A stretch of DNA of 64,000 nt from Denitromonas ohlonensis (GCF_007625205.1 NZ_VMNI01000004.1:155204-219203); one strand, 5' to 3'; counted from the first letter of the stretch, positions 40,477-51,300 are shown. Translations and numbers: made by a program. The notes: a model not told the origin generated them from the letters alone.

Positions 40477-43400
40477 ATGAACACGCCCACCGAACCTCGC
40501 TTCATCCACCTTCGCCTGCACACCGAATATTCGATTTCCGACGGTATTGTGCAGGTCGGCCAAGCCATCTCCCGCGCCGCCGCCGACGGCATGCCGGCGC
40601 TGGGAATCTCCGACCTGGCGAACTTGTTCGGCATGGTCAAGTTCTACACCGGCGCGCGCGGCAAGGGGGTCAAGCCGATCATCGGCGTGGACGCCTGGAT
40701 CACCAACGACACCGACCGCGACAAGCCCGGCCGCTTGCTGCTGATCTGCCGCAATCGCAAAGGCTACGGCCAGTTGTGCGAACTGCTGACCGAGGCGTAT
40801 CGCACCAATAAATACCGCGGTCGCGCCGAGATGCGCGCCGAGTGGTTCGACAATGGCGCAGCCAGCGACCTGATCTGTTTGTCTGGCGCGATGCTCGGCG
40901 ACGTGGGCCAGGCGCTGATGAACGGCAACAATGCGGCGGCCGAGCAGTGCGCGCGCAACTGGGCGGCGCGCTTTCCGGGCGGCTATTACATCGAGGTGCA
41001 GCGGGCTGGGCACGCGGGGTCTGAAACCTATCTGCGCGCGGCGGTGAAGCTGGCCGGCGCGCTGGGCTTGCCGGTGGTGGCGACGCACCCGGTGCAGTTC
41101 CTCAACCGTGACGACTTCAAGGCGCACGAGGCGCGGGTGTGCATCTCGCAGGGCTACGTGCTGGCCGACAAGCGCCGGCCCAAGGACTTCACCGAAGAGC
41201 AATACCTCAAGAGCCAGGACGAAATGGCCGAGCTCTTTGCCGACCTGCCCGAGGCGCTGGCCAATAGCATCGAGATCGCCAAGCGCTGCTCGCTGACCGT
41301 GCAGCTGGGCAAGAACTTTCTGCCGCAGTTCCCCACGCCCGAGGGCATGACGCTGGACGACTTCCTGGTCGCCGAAGCCAAGGCCGGGCTGGAGCTGCGG
41401 CTCAAGGAGCTGTATCCGAACGAGGTCGAGCGCGAGGCCCAGCGCCAGCGCTATTTCGACCGGCTCAAGTTCGAGACCGACACCATCGTGCAGATGGGTT
41501 TTCCGGGCTACTTCCTGATCGTGGCGGACTTCATCAACTGGGCCAAGCACAATGGCGTGCCGGTCGGGCCGGGGCGGGGCTCCGGCGCGGGCTCGCTGGT
41601 GGCCTACAGTCTGCGCATTACCGATCTCGACCCGCTCGAATACGCGCTGCTGTTCGAACGCTTCCTCAACCCCGAGCGGGTGTCGATGCCTGACTTCGAC
41701 ATCGACTTCTGCCAGGACAACCGCTACAAGGTGATCGAGTATGTGCGCGACACCTACGGCGCCGACGCGGTGAGCCAGATCGCCACCTTCGGCACCATGG
41801 CCTCGAAAGCCGTGGTGCGCGACGTCGGCCGCGTGCTCGATTTGCCCTATGGCCTGTGCGACCGGCTGTCCAAGCTGATCCCGGTGGTGCAGAACAAGCC
41901 GCTGTCGCTCAACGATGCGCGCGATCAGGAGCCGCAGATCAACGATCTGATGGCCGACCCCGGTGACGGCGAGTCGATCCAGGAATTATGGAGTCTGGCC
42001 GAGCCGCTCGAAGGCTTGTCGCGCAACGTCGGCATGCACGCCGGTGGCGTGCTGATCGCGCCGGGCAAGCTCACCGATTTCTGTCCGCTCTACATCGCCG
42101 ACGGCGAAGACGCGACGCCGGTGTCGCAGTTCGACAAGGACGACGTCGAGGCCGTGGGCCTGGTGAAGTTCGACTTCCTCGGCCTGCGCAACCTGACCAT
42201 TCTTGAGCTGGCGGTCGATTATGTCGAGCGCCTGTCGGGCGAGCGCCCCGATCTGGCCGCGCTGAGTTTCGACGACCCGGCCGCCTACCAGGTGCTGAAA
42301 GACGCCAACACCACGGCGATCTTCCAGGTCGAATCGGACGGCATGAAAAAGCTCCTCAAAAAGCTTGGCCCCGACCGTTTCGAAGACATCATCGCCGTGC
42401 TGGCGCTCTACCGGCCGGGCCCGCTCGGCTCGGGCATGGTGGATGACTTCATCCTGCGAAAAAAGGGCCAGCAGGCCATCGACTACTTCGATGAGGCGCT
42501 GAAGGCCTGCCTGGAGCCGACCTATGGCGTGATCGTGTATCAAGAGCAGGTGATGCAGATCTCGCAGATCATCGGCGGCTACACGCTGGGTGGCGCCGAC
42601 ATGCTGCGCCGGGCGATGGGCAAGAAGAAGGCGTCGGAGATGGCGCGCCACCGCGAGATCATGCGCGAGGGGGCCAAGAAGCAGGGCTTTACCGAAGCGT
42701 TGGCGATGCAACTCTTCGACCTGATGGAGAAGTTCGCCGAGTACGGTTTCAACAAGTCGCACACCGCCGCCTACGCGGTGATCACCTATCACACCGCCTG
42801 GCTCAAGGCGCACCACTCGGCGGCCTTCATGGCGGCCACGCTGTCGTCGGACCTCGACAACACCGACGTCATCAAGATTTTCTACGAAGACGCGATCTCG
42901 CCGGTCAACAAGCTGGTCATGCTGCCGCCGGATGTGAATGAATCGGACTACCGCTTCGTGCCGGTCGACCGCAAGACCATCCGCTACGGACTCGGCGCCA
43001 TCAAGGGCGCGGGCGAGCCGGCGGTGCGGGCCATCATCAAGGCGCGCGAGGGCAAGCCCTTCAAGGATTTGTTCGACTTCTGCGAGCGGGTGGATCGGCG
43101 ATCGGTGAACCGCCGCGCGGTCGAGGCGCTGATTCGTGCCGGCGCTTTCGACGCACTCGACGCCGACCGCGCCAAGCTGATCGCCACCGTGCCGGTGGCC
43201 ATGGAGGCGGCCGAGCAGATCGCCGCCAACGCCATGCAGGGCGGGCTGTTCGACGCGCTGCCCGATGCCGGCGGGCCGATGGCCGACTACGCCAAGGTGC
43301 GCCCCTGGGGCGAGCGCGAACGGCTCAAGGAAGAGAAGACCGCCATCGGCTTCTTCCTCTCCGGCCACCCCTTCAACAGCTTCAAGTCCGAGGTGCGTCG

Positions 43401-43959
43401 CTTTGTGCGTCGCCCCTTGTCGCAGGTCGAGCCCAGCCGCGATCTGGTGACCATGGCCGGGGTGGTGATGGATGTGCGCATGAAGATGACCGCGCGCGGC
43501 AAGATGGCTTTCGTGGTGCTTGACGACGGCACGGCGGTGCGCGAGATCTCGGTGTTCAACGAGCTGTACGAATCGCGCCGCACCAAGATCGTGGTCGACG
43601 AAATCCTGATCGTCGACGGCAAGGTCAGCAATGACGACTTTACCGGCGGCTTCCGCATCATCGCCGACAGCCTGATGACCCTGGCCGAGGCGCGCGGCCG
43701 CTTTGCGCAGCGCCTGGAGATCAGCCTCAACGGCGAGGTGGCCGAGGCTGGCAGCCCCAGCGCCGCGGCCCAGCGCCTGGAAAACCTGCTCGCGCCCTAC
43801 CGCGATGAATCCTGCCCGGTGCTGGTGCGTTATCGCAACGCCGACGCCCAGGGCGACCTGCCGCTGGGCGCCGGCTGGCGTGTGCGCCTCGAAGATTCGC
43901 TGCTCGACAGCCTGCGCGAGTGGCTGCCGGCCGAGGCGGTCGAGGTGCGCTACCGCTAA
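40477..43959 (+). CDS. dnaE: DNA polymerase III alpha subunit
   Basis: The 1160-residue replicative polymerase. The PHP domain starts FIHLRLHTEYSISDG near residues 8-22. The polymerase core holds the catalytic acidic residues in MPDFDIDFCQDNRYKVIEYV near 405 and the conserved VGPGRGSGAGSLVAYSL near 365. GVIVYQEQVMQISQIIGGYTLGGADMLRRAMGKKK lies near 690, and the tandem helix-hairpin-helix near 835. The C-terminal OB fold contains VTMAGVVMDVRMKMTARGKMAFVVLDDG near 995. Length matches E. coli DnaE. The frame is open far upstream, but the family starts at MNTPTEPRFIHL. The stop overlaps the convergent GGDEF-EAL gene. Confidence 0.98.
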   Translation: MNTPTEPRFIHLRLHTEYSISDGIVQVGQAISRAAADGMPALGISDLANLFGMVKFYTGARGKGVKPIIGVDAWITNDTDRDKPGRLLLICRNRKGYGQLCELLTEAYRTNKYRGRAEMRAEWFDNGAASDLICLSGAMLGDVGQALMNGNNAAAEQCARNWAARFPGGYYIEVQRAGHAGSETYLRAAVKLAGALGLPVVATHPVQFLNRDDFKAHEARVCISQGYVLADKRRPKDFTEEQYLKSQDEMAELFADLPEALANSIEIAKRCSLTVQLGKNFLPQFPTPEGMTLDDFLVAEAKAGLELRLKELYPNEVEREAQRQRYFDRLKFETDTIVQMGFPGYFLIVADFINWAKHNGVPVGPGRGSGAGSLVAYSLRITDLDPLEYALLFERFLNPERVSMPDFDIDFCQDNRYKVIEYVRDTYGADAVSQIATFGTMASKAVVRDVGRVLDLPYGLCDRLSKLIPVVQNKPLSLNDARDQEPQINDLMADPGDGESIQELWSLAEPLEGLSRNVGMHAGGVLIAPGKLTDFCPLYIADGEDATPVSQFDKDDVEAVGLVKFDFLGLRNLTILELAVDYVERLSGERPDLAALSFDDPAAYQVLKDANTTAIFQVESDGMKKLLKKLGPDRFEDIIAVLALYRPGPLGSGMVDDFILRKKGQQAIDYFDEALKACLEPTYGVIVYQEQVMQISQIIGGYTLGGADMLRRAMGKKKASEMARHREIMREGAKKQGFTEALAMQLFDLMEKFAEYGFNKSHTAAYAVITYHTAWLKAHHSAAFMAATLSSDLDNTDVIKIFYEDAISPVNKLVMLPPDVNESDYRFVPVDRKTIRYGLGAIKGAGEPAVRAIIKAREGKPFKDLFDFCERVDRRSVNRRAVEALIRAGAFDALDADRAKLIATVPVAMEAAEQIAANAMQGGLFDALPDAGGPMADYAKVRPWGERERLKEEKTAIGFFLSGHPFNSFKSEVRRFVRRPLSQVEPSRDLVTMAGVVMDVRMKMTARGKMAFVVLDDGTAVREISVFNELYESRRTKIVVDEILIVDGKVSNDDFTGGFRIIADSLMTLAEARGRFAQRLEISLNGEVAEAGSPSAAAQRLENLLAPYRDESCPVLVRYRNADAQGDLPLGAGWRVRLEDSLLDSLREWLPAEAVEVRYR

Positions 43960-46346
43960 GGACGCAGCGTGCTGGGCGCGGTGAGCAAGGCCAGCGTGGT
44001 CTCGGCGTTCATTGGCGCGCCGGTGAGTTGGCCCTGCACCAGCTGGCAGCCGGCCGCATGTACGCCACGGCGCTGGGCGTCGGTTTCAACGCCTTCGGCC
44101 AGCACCTCGATGCGCATGCTCTGGCCGAGTTCGATCAGCGCCCGCACGATGGCCGCGTCGTCGCCAGTGTGCTCCATGGCTTGAACAAAGCGGCGGTCGA
44201 TCTTCAGCCGGTCGATCTGATAGCGCCGCAAATGGGCCAGCGAGCTGTAGCCCACACCGAAATCGTTGATCACCAGGCGCACGCCCATGGCCTTGAGCGA
44301 GTTCAGGATCGCGGTGACTTCCGGCCCGCCCTGCAGCAGCGGCGATTCGCTCAGCTCCAGCTCCAGCCGCGCGGCCGGCACCTGTGTGCGGGCGAGCACC
44401 GCGCGCACCGCCTCGACCAAGCCTTCGCGGCGAAAGTGCAGCGAGGACAGATTCACCGCGACGCCCACCTCGGTCGCGCCATGCGCGCGCCAAGTGGCGA
44501 GCTCGCGGCAGGCGCTTTCGAGCACCCAGTAGTCCAGTTCGATGATCAGCCCGCAGTCTTCCGCCACCGGAATGAAGGTGGTGGGCGACACCTCACCCAG
44601 GCTCGGGCTGCGCCAGCGGCTCAAGGCTTCCATGGCCACCACGCGGCCATCATCAATGCGGGTCAGCGGCTGAAAGTGCAGGCTCAACTCGCCGTTGGCG
44701 ACGGCGCCGCGCAAGTGCTGCTCCATGCTCAGCCGCGCTTCGGCCCGCGCGTTCATGGCCTCGGTGAAATAGCGGAAGGCGTTTCTGCCGCTCGCTTTGG
44801 CGTGATAGAGCGCGGTGTCTGCGTGCTGACGCAGGTCTTTGGCCGAGCGGGCATCGTTCGGGCACAGCGCAATGCCGATACTGAAGGAGGTCTGCACCTG
44901 GTGGCCGTCGATGTCGAAGGGCGAGGCCAGCGAGGCGAGTATCTTGCGCGCCACCTGGCCGGCCTGCTCCGCATCGACGAGGTCGGTCAGCACCACCATG
45001 AATTCGTCGCCGGACAGGCGACCGACGCTGTCCGATTCGCGCACGCAGCCGGTCAATCGGGTCGCCACCTGTTGCAGCAGCAGGTCGCCGACGCCATGGC
45101 CGAAGGTGTCGTTGACCGTTTTGAAGCGGTCGAGGTCGAGAAACAGCAAGGCGACGATCGCGCGGTGGCGCTGGCTGCGGTGTAGCGCCTGATTCAGCCG
45201 GTCACTCATCAGGCTGCGATTGGGCAGGCCGGTGAGCGCGTCATGCTGCGCAAGATGCGACATGCGCGCAGCTTCGGTCTTGGCCGCGGTGATGTCGGAG
45301 AACACCGCCACATAGTGGGAGATGTGGCCCGGGGCATCCTCGACTGCGCTGATCGACAGGCGTTCGGCAAACAGGTGGCCGCGCTTGTGGCGGTTCCAGA
45401 TTTCGCCCTCCCAGCGACCGCTGCGGTGAATGCTGTCCCACATCGCGGTGTAGAAGGCCGCGTCATGTTGGCCAGAGCGCAGCAGCGCCGGGCTGTGGCC
45501 GATCACCTCGTCCAGGCGATAACCGGTGAGCCGGGTGAAGGCCGGGTTCACCCGCAGGATCATGCCCTCGGTGGTGGTGATCATGATCGCATCGGGGCTG
45601 TGCTCGATCGCCTTGTCGGCCAGGCGCAGGCGGGCATCGGTCTGACGCTGGTGGGTCACGTCGGAGACCGTGGTGACCACCCCCATGCCTGCGTCGGCGA
45701 GGTCGATTGGCCGCGCATGCAGCTTGAGCCATAGGCGCGCGCCGTTGGGTTGGGCGACGTTGAACTCTGCTTCATGGCGTTGGCCGTCAGCGAGGCATTG
45801 CTGGGGCGGTAAGTTGTGGGCCGGACAAACCTGGCCGTTTGCCCGCAGGAACCTCACCGGCGGGCGATCAAGATGAAAGCCGGCCATTTGCGCCGGATCG
45901 AGACCGAAGATGTGCGCCGCGGCGGCGTTGCTCGCCAGCGTTTCGCCGCTGGCGGCACTGATGATGACCCCCTCGTCGAGGGCGGCCATGACGGTGTGCA
46001 GTGCCGCGAGCTCACCCGTGGCGTCTGACACGGCACTGGCGTCGGCGCGCGCGGGTGGCAGCGCCCGGATGTCCAGCACGGTGTCGGCCAATGAGGCGGC
46101 TGCGGCATGGTGTTGGTGGGCATCGTCGAGCATTTGACGATTCGTCCGCCGGCGCTGGGCAACGGAGCACAGCGCCAAGGTCGCCAGAACGCCCACCGTC
46201 ACCGCGCCGGCCAGCAACAGCGGCGGTGCGTCAAGCGCAACACTGGTGTGCGCCAAGAGCTCGCTCGGCGCGACAACACCGGTCAGTCCGGCGATGGCGC
46301 GAAGCCGTGTTGCCGAAGCGTGTGTGTGGCGGATGTGGACCAGCAT
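43956..46346 (-). CDS. PAS-PAS-GGDEF-EAL protein with altered EAL motif
   Basis: A 796-residue protein with one N-terminal transmembrane segment (LLLAGAVTVGVLATLALCSV, about residues 42-62). Two PAS domains follow (about 115-240 and 245-365). The GGDEF motif is SGDEF near residue 447, with an RESD inhibitory site before it. In the EAL domain MEALSRW is intact near 573, but the second metal-binding motif reads INDFGVGYSSL instead of DDFGTGYSSL near 693, and LSES replaces the common TES. Loss of the first Asp is expected to weaken phosphodiesterase activity. The ATG at 46346 follows AGGAGC. Its stop overlaps dnaE by a few nucleotides in the convergent orientation. Confidence 0.92.
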   Translation of the reverse strand: MLVHIRHTHASATRLRAIAGLTGVVAPSELLAHTSVALDAPPLLLAGAVTVGVLATLALCSVAQRRRTNRQMLDDAHQHHAAAASLADTVLDIRALPPARADASAVSDATGELAALHTVMAALDEGVIISAASGETLASNAAAAHIFGLDPAQMAGFHLDRPPVRFLRANGQVCPAHNLPPQQCLADGQRHEAEFNVAQPNGARLWLKLHARPIDLADAGMGVVTTVSDVTHQRQTDARLRLADKAIEHSPDAIMITTTEGMILRVNPAFTRLTGYRLDEVIGHSPALLRSGQHDAAFYTAMWDSIHRSGRWEGEIWNRHKRGHLFAERLSISAVEDAPGHISHYVAVFSDITAAKTEAARMSHLAQHDALTGLPNRSLMSDRLNQALHRSQRHRAIVALLFLDLDRFKTVNDTFGHGVGDLLLQQVATRLTGCVRESDSVGRLSGDEFMVVLTDLVDAEQAGQVARKILASLASPFDIDGHQVQTSFSIGIALCPNDARSAKDLRQHADTALYHAKASGRNAFRYFTEAMNARAEARLSMEQHLRGAVANGELSLHFQPLTRIDDGRVVAMEALSRWRSPSLGEVSPTTFIPVAEDCGLIIELDYWVLESACRELATWRAHGATEVGVAVNLSSLHFRREGLVEAVRAVLARTQVPAARLELELSESPLLQGGPEVTAILNSLKAMGVRLVINDFGVGYSSLAHLRRYQIDRLKIDRRFVQAMEHTGDDAAIVRALIELGQSMRIEVLAEGVETDAQRRGVHAAGCQLVQGQLTGAPMNAETTLALLTAPSTLRP

Positions 46347-46435
46347 GGCAGTGCTCCTGTGTGCCCTCCCAGTTCCATCATCTGCCTGTCGAACAATCGT
46401 TTGATTGCGCCATCTCAAAAACGCGGGCGCAAAAA

Positions 46436-46457
46436 AACGCGGCCCGCAGGCCGCGTT
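46436..46457 (-). terminator. Intrinsic terminator after the peroxiredoxin gene
   Basis: AACGCGGCC, 4-nt loop, GGCCGCGTT, followed on the minus strand by a run of seven T. It lies 22 nt after the peroxiredoxin stop. Confidence 0.93.
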
Positions 46458-46479
46458 GGGTGCTGCTGATGCGTTTCGC

Positions 46480-47079
46480 TTACAGCGCGCCGGCGTGCTC
46501 GTTCAGGTAGGCGGCGACGCCGTCGGTGCTGGCCTTCATGCCGGCTTTGCCTTTGTTCCAACCGGCCGGGCAGACTTCGCCGTGCTCCTCGGTGAATTGC
46601 AGCGCATCAACCACGCGCAGCATTTCGTCGATGTCGCGACCCAGCGGCAGGTTGTTCACCACCTGGTGCTGCACCACGCCGTCACGGTCGATCAGGAAGG
46701 AGCCGCGCAGCGCCACGCCGCCTTCGGCTTCCACGTCAAAGGCGCGGCAGATTTCGTGCTTGATGTCGGCGACCAGGGTGTAGCCGACGGGGCCGATGCC
46801 GCCCTTGGCGACCGGGGTGTTCTTCCATGCCAGGTGCGAGAACTGGCTGTCGATGGACACGCCCAGCACTTCGACGTTGCGCTTCTTGAACTCGTCGAGG
46901 CGGTGATCGAAGGCGATCAGCTCGGACGGGCAGACGAAGGTGAAGTCCAGCGGGTAAAAGAACACAACGGCGTATTTGCCTTTGGTGACTTCGGAGAAGG
47001 TGATGTCCTTGATCTCGTTGTTGCCGAGCACTGCGGTTGCGGTGAAATCAGGGGCTTTCTTGCCGACCAGAACTGCCAT
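46480..47079 (-). CDS. 2-Cys peroxiredoxin (AhpC/TSA family)
   Basis: A 199-residue cytosolic peroxidase that reduces peroxides. The peroxidatic Cys is Cys50 in DFTFVCPSE, and the resolving Cys is in GEVCPAGWNKG near residue 171, so it is a typical 2-Cys enzyme. GGIGPVGYTLVADIKHEICRAF and RGSFLIDRDGVVQHQVVNNLPLGRDIDEMLRVVDALQ match AhpC/Prx proteins. No AhpF gene lies nearby, so thioredoxin or another reductase may recycle it. It has a good sigma-70 promoter upstream and a strong terminator downstream, so it is monocistronic. Confidence 0.95.
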   Translation of the reverse strand: MAVLVGKKAPDFTATAVLGNNEIKDITFSEVTKGKYAVVFFYPLDFTFVCPSELIAFDHRLDEFKKRNVEVLGVSIDSQFSHLAWKNTPVAKGGIGPVGYTLVADIKHEICRAFDVEAEGGVALRGSFLIDRDGVVQHQVVNNLPLGRDIDEMLRVVDALQFTEEHGEVCPAGWNKGKAGMKASTDGVAAYLNEHAGAL

Positions 47080-47121
47080 GTTGGTTTCTCTCTTTGTGAG
47101 TGTGGGTCAATGGGATGGGCG

Positions 47122-47151
47122 ATTATCCCGAGCGCGGGCGGGGCGCGTCAA
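47122..47151 (-). promoter_or_regulatory. Sigma-70 promoter of the peroxiredoxin gene
   Basis: On the minus strand TTGACG (47151-47146), 18 nt spacer and GATAAT (47127-47122). The -10 box ends 42 nt before the ATG. Confidence 0.65.
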
Positions 47152-47298
47152 ATGACGAGCGTATCGGCGTGCGCGGCGGGGGCGCGGGCGTGGCTTGGGT
47201 GAACGGTACAATCCATCGGCGATGGCGCGCGCCATCGGGCCGGCGCAGCCTGGCTGACCCGGCGATGGCCGATGACGAGGCAAGGATCGGAGGACGCG

Positions 47299-48387
47299 AT
47301 GAGAGGCTTGGGGATGTGCGGCGGGCGGGCGCTGGCGTGGTGCCTGACCTTGGGCGTGGCCTTGGCCGCACCGCCGGCCGTGGCCGCGGGCCCCGCCGTG
47401 GTCGTTGCCGAGAGCCGGCGCCAGGCGGTGGTTGAGGAGCTGCGGGTGTCGGGCACCGTGACCGCGCCGCGTGCGGCGCGGCTGTCGCCGGCGGTGGCCG
47501 GCAAGGTGGCGGCGTTGCGGGTCGATGTCGGTTCGCGGGTGGTCAAGGACCAGGTTTTGGTCGAGCTCGATGCCGAACTGGCACGCATCGAGCTCGAGGT
47601 GGCGCAGGCGGGGGTGTTGCAGGCGAGCGAGGCGCTGGCGGACGCGCGCCGGCGCGAAGCCGATGGGCGGCGCCTGGCCGGCGCGCGCAGTATTGCCGCG
47701 TCGGCGTTTGAGGCGCTGCAGTCCGAGGTGCGCACCGATGCCGCGCTGCTGCGCCAGCGCGAGGCCGAGCGGCGCGGGGCGCAGGCGCGCCTCGACCGGC
47801 ATCTGCTGCGGGCGCCCTTCGACGGGGTGATCAGCGCCAAGCTGACCGAGCTCGGGGAGTGGATCGCGCCCGGCGACGAGGCGCTGGCGCTGGTCGCCGA
47901 GCGCGGGTTGTGGATCGACCTGCAGGTGCCGCAGGCCTACTTCCCCCGTCTTGACCCCGAGGTGCCGGTGCATGTGCGCCTGGATGCGCTGCCGGGCGAG
48001 ACGCTTGCGGCGCGTATCGAGCGCATCGTGCCGGTGAGTGACGCGACCGCGCGCAGTTTTATGCTGCGGGTCGGCGTCGCGGGCGATGGCCTGCCGATGA
48101 CGCCGGGCATGTCGGCCAGCGCCGAGTTGCGCCTGGACGCCGGGCGCGAGCGTGTGGTGGTGGCGCGTGACGCCTTGCTGCGCCATGCCGACGGCCGGGT
48201 GACGGTGTGGGTGGTGGAGACCGACGGCGGGGCCTCGCAGGTGGTCGAGCGCGTCGTCCAGCCCGGGCTGGGTTTCGATGGCATGGTCGAGATCGTCGAC
48301 GGCCTGGCGGCCGGCGTGCGCGTGGTGGTCGAGGGCAACGAGTCGCTGCGTCAGGGGCAGGCGGTGACCGTGGCCGGGGCGCGCTGA
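47299..48387 (+). CDS. RND efflux membrane fusion protein
   Basis: A 362-residue periplasmic adaptor for an RND pump. A signal peptide (MRGLGMCGGRALAWCLTLGVALAAPPAVA) is followed by the barrel-sandwich start (EELRVSGTVTAPRAARLSPAVAGKVAALRVDVGSRVVKDQVLVEL), a helical hairpin (about residues 95-145) and the return strand HLLRAPFDGVISAKLTELGEWIAPGDEALALV. The C-terminal beta-barrel domain follows. GGAGG lies 5 nt before the ATG; a longer start 27 nt upstream has no such site. The stop overlaps the pump gene by one nucleotide (TGATG). The pair lacks an outer-membrane channel gene. Confidence 0.93.
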   Translation: MRGLGMCGGRALAWCLTLGVALAAPPAVAAGPAVVVAESRRQAVVEELRVSGTVTAPRAARLSPAVAGKVAALRVDVGSRVVKDQVLVELDAELARIELEVAQAGVLQASEALADARRREADGRRLAGARSIAASAFEALQSEVRTDAALLRQREAERRGAQARLDRHLLRAPFDGVISAKLTELGEWIAPGDEALALVAERGLWIDLQVPQAYFPRLDPEVPVHVRLDALPGETLAARIERIVPVSDATARSFMLRVGVAGDGLPMTPGMSASAELRLDAGRERVVVARDALLRHADGRVTVWVVETDGGASQVVERVVQPGLGFDGMVEIVDGLAAGVRVVVEGNESLRQGQAVTVAGAR

Positions 48388-51300
48388 TGTTCGAGCGCAT
48401 CGTCAGCCGCGGTACGTTGATGGCGGTCGTGGTGCTGATCGTGACGGTGATCGGCATCGTGGCGGCGCTGCGCATTCCGGTGCAGATGATCCCCGATCTC
48501 GATGTACGTACGGTCACCGTGCGCACCAGCTGGCCCGGCGCGACGCCGCAGGACGTGGAGAAGGAGATCCTGGTCGAGCAGGAGGAAACCCTGCGCACCG
48601 TGCCAAGCCTGCAGCGGATGGTGGCCACGGCGTCCTTCGGCCGGGCGGACGTGCAGCTCGAGTTTCCGTACGGGGTCGATATGAACGAGACCCTGATCCG
48701 CATCACCAATGCGCTCAGCCAGGTGCCGTCCTACCCCAACAACGTCGATCAGCCGCGGATCTTCGCCACCTCGTTCTCGGCCAACTCCTTCATGTTCTTC
48801 CGCATCACGCCGCTGCCGGGCAACCCGCGTCAGCTGAACATGGTGATGATGCAGGACTTCATCGAGGACGACGTCCGGCCACGCCTTGAGCGCATTCTCG
48901 GCGTGTCGCAGATCAGCGTCTATGGCGGCGCCCAGCGGCAGATCCAGATTCTGGTTGATCACGCCCGGCTGGCCGAGCATGGCCTGTCGGTGCTCGATGT
49001 GCGCGCGGCGGTGACCGCGCGCAACCGCGACGCCTCGGGGGGCGAGATCGAGTCGGGCAAGCGCCGCTATTTGCTGCGCACCATCGGGCGCTTCGAAACA
49101 CTCGACGATCTGCGCGCGCTGATCGTCGCCCGCCGCGGCGATACGCTCATCCGGCTCGGCGAGCTGGCGGAGATCCGCCAGGGACATTTCGAGATCACCA
49201 GCCGCATGCTGCTCAACGGCGAGTCGGTGATCGGCCTGTCGGTGCGGCGCGAGGCCGGTGCCAACGTCATCGACATCAAGCGCGCCATGGTTGCGGAAAT
49301 TGCGGCGGTCAATCGCGAGGTGCTCGCGCCGGCCGGCATGACGCTGCACCTGATCGCCGATGATGTCGGCTATGTCGAGGCCTCGCTGGCCAATGTGTGG
49401 CAGAACCTGTTGATCGGCGCGCTGCTGGCGAGCCTCGTGATGTACCTCTTCCTGCGCTCGGTCAAGGCCACGCTGGTGGGGGTGATGGGCATTCCGGTGT
49501 GCACCATCGCCGCGTTCCTCGGCCTGTTGCTGGCGGGGCGCACCGTTAACGTCATCTCGCTGGCCGGCGTGGCCTTTGCCATTGGCATGACGCTGGACAA
49601 CAGCATCGTGGTGCTTGAGAGCATCGAGCTGGCCCGGCAGCGCGGCATGGACCGCGTCCGCTCGGCGGTCGAGGGGGTGCGCCAGGTGTGGCCCGCGGTG
49701 CTGGCCTCGACGCTCACCACGGTGCTGGTCTTCGTGCCGATCCTGTTCATCGAGCAGGAAGCCGGGCAGCTGTATTCGGACATCGCGATCGGGGTGTCGG
49801 CCTCGATTCTGGCTTCGATGGTGGTCGCGATCACCGTGCTGCCCACGGCCTGCGCACGCCTGTCTTTCGGTGCGCTCGAGGAGAACGCCGCGCCGCGCGG
49901 CCTGACGGCCCGGGTGCTGGCGGGGGTTGGTCGCCTGGTGGTGAGCCGTCCGCGCCGACTGGCGGCGATTGTCGGCACGGTCGCGGCGAGTCTTGCCATC
50001 CTGGTCTGGCTGACACCGCCGGCCGAGTATCTGCCCGAGGGCGAGGAGCCCAAGGCCTTTGCCCGCATGAACGCGCCGCCGGGCTACAACCTGGCGTCGA
50101 TGGAACGCATCGCCGCGCAGGTGGACGCGCATTTCAAGCCCTTTCTCAGCGAGTCACCGGCGCGTTTCGAGGCCGGGCAGTCGGTAGTGCCGGCGATCCG
50201 CTATTTCAATATGCGGGTCGAGGCCAGCGGCTTGTTCGTGGTTGCCGAGGCTCAGGACCCGGCCCACATCCGGGCGCTGATGGATGCGCTGAGTGCGCAT
50301 TTTGGCCAGTATCCGGGCATGCGCGCCTTCGTCTCGCGCGGCTCGATCATCACCAGCAACGACGGCGGCACGCGCAGCGTCAACCTCGACATCGCCGGCC
50401 CCGATCTGGCCACCATCTACGCGGTGGCCCTCGACGCCTATCGCCGCGCGCAGGCGGTCTTCGATTCGCCGCGCATCAATGCCCAGCCGTCCACGCTGTC
50501 GCTGTCCCAGCCGCTGGTCGAGTTGCGCCCCGACTGGCGGCGTGCGGCCGAGCTCGGCCTGTCGGCCGGCGACATCGGCTTTTCGGTCGCCGCGCTCACC
50601 GACGGGGCCTTTGTCGACGAATTTCTGCTCAATGACGAAAAGGTCGATATCTACCTGTACGGACAGGCCGGTCAGGCGGCCACCCTCGGCAGTCTGGCGC
50701 AGTTGCCGATCTATACGCCGGCCGGCGTGGTGGTGCCGCTGGCCACGGTGGCGCGCATCGTCGAGCGCGTGGACACCAGCACCATCCGCCGGGTCGATGG
50801 CCGGCGCATGGTTACCTTGAATATCATTCCGCCCGAGGCGGTAGCGCTGGAGGAGGGGGTGCGCAGGGTGCGCGACGAGGTCGTTGGCCACCTGCGCGAA
50901 TCCGGCCAGATCCCCGCCAGCGTCAGCCTTGACCTGTCCGGCGCGGGCGACCAGCTCGATGCCACGCGCGCGGCGCTCTCCGGCAACTACCTGGTGGCCG
51001 TGGTCGTCATCTACCTGCTGCTGGTTGCCATTTTTACGCACTGGGGCTATCCGCTGCTGATCATGACCACCATTCCGCTGGGGGTGGCCGGCGGCGTGCT
51101 CGGCCTGTGGCTGATGAACGCGGTGGGGGCGCTGCTGCCGTGGGTTGGCCTGCCGCCGCTGAGCCAGCCTTTCGACATGATCGCCATGCTCGGCTTCCTG
51201 ATTCTGATGGGCACGGTGGTCAACAACCCGATCCTGATCGTCCATCAGGCGATGGTGAATGTGCGCGAGGCGGGCATGGGGGCGGTCGAGGCGGTGCGCG

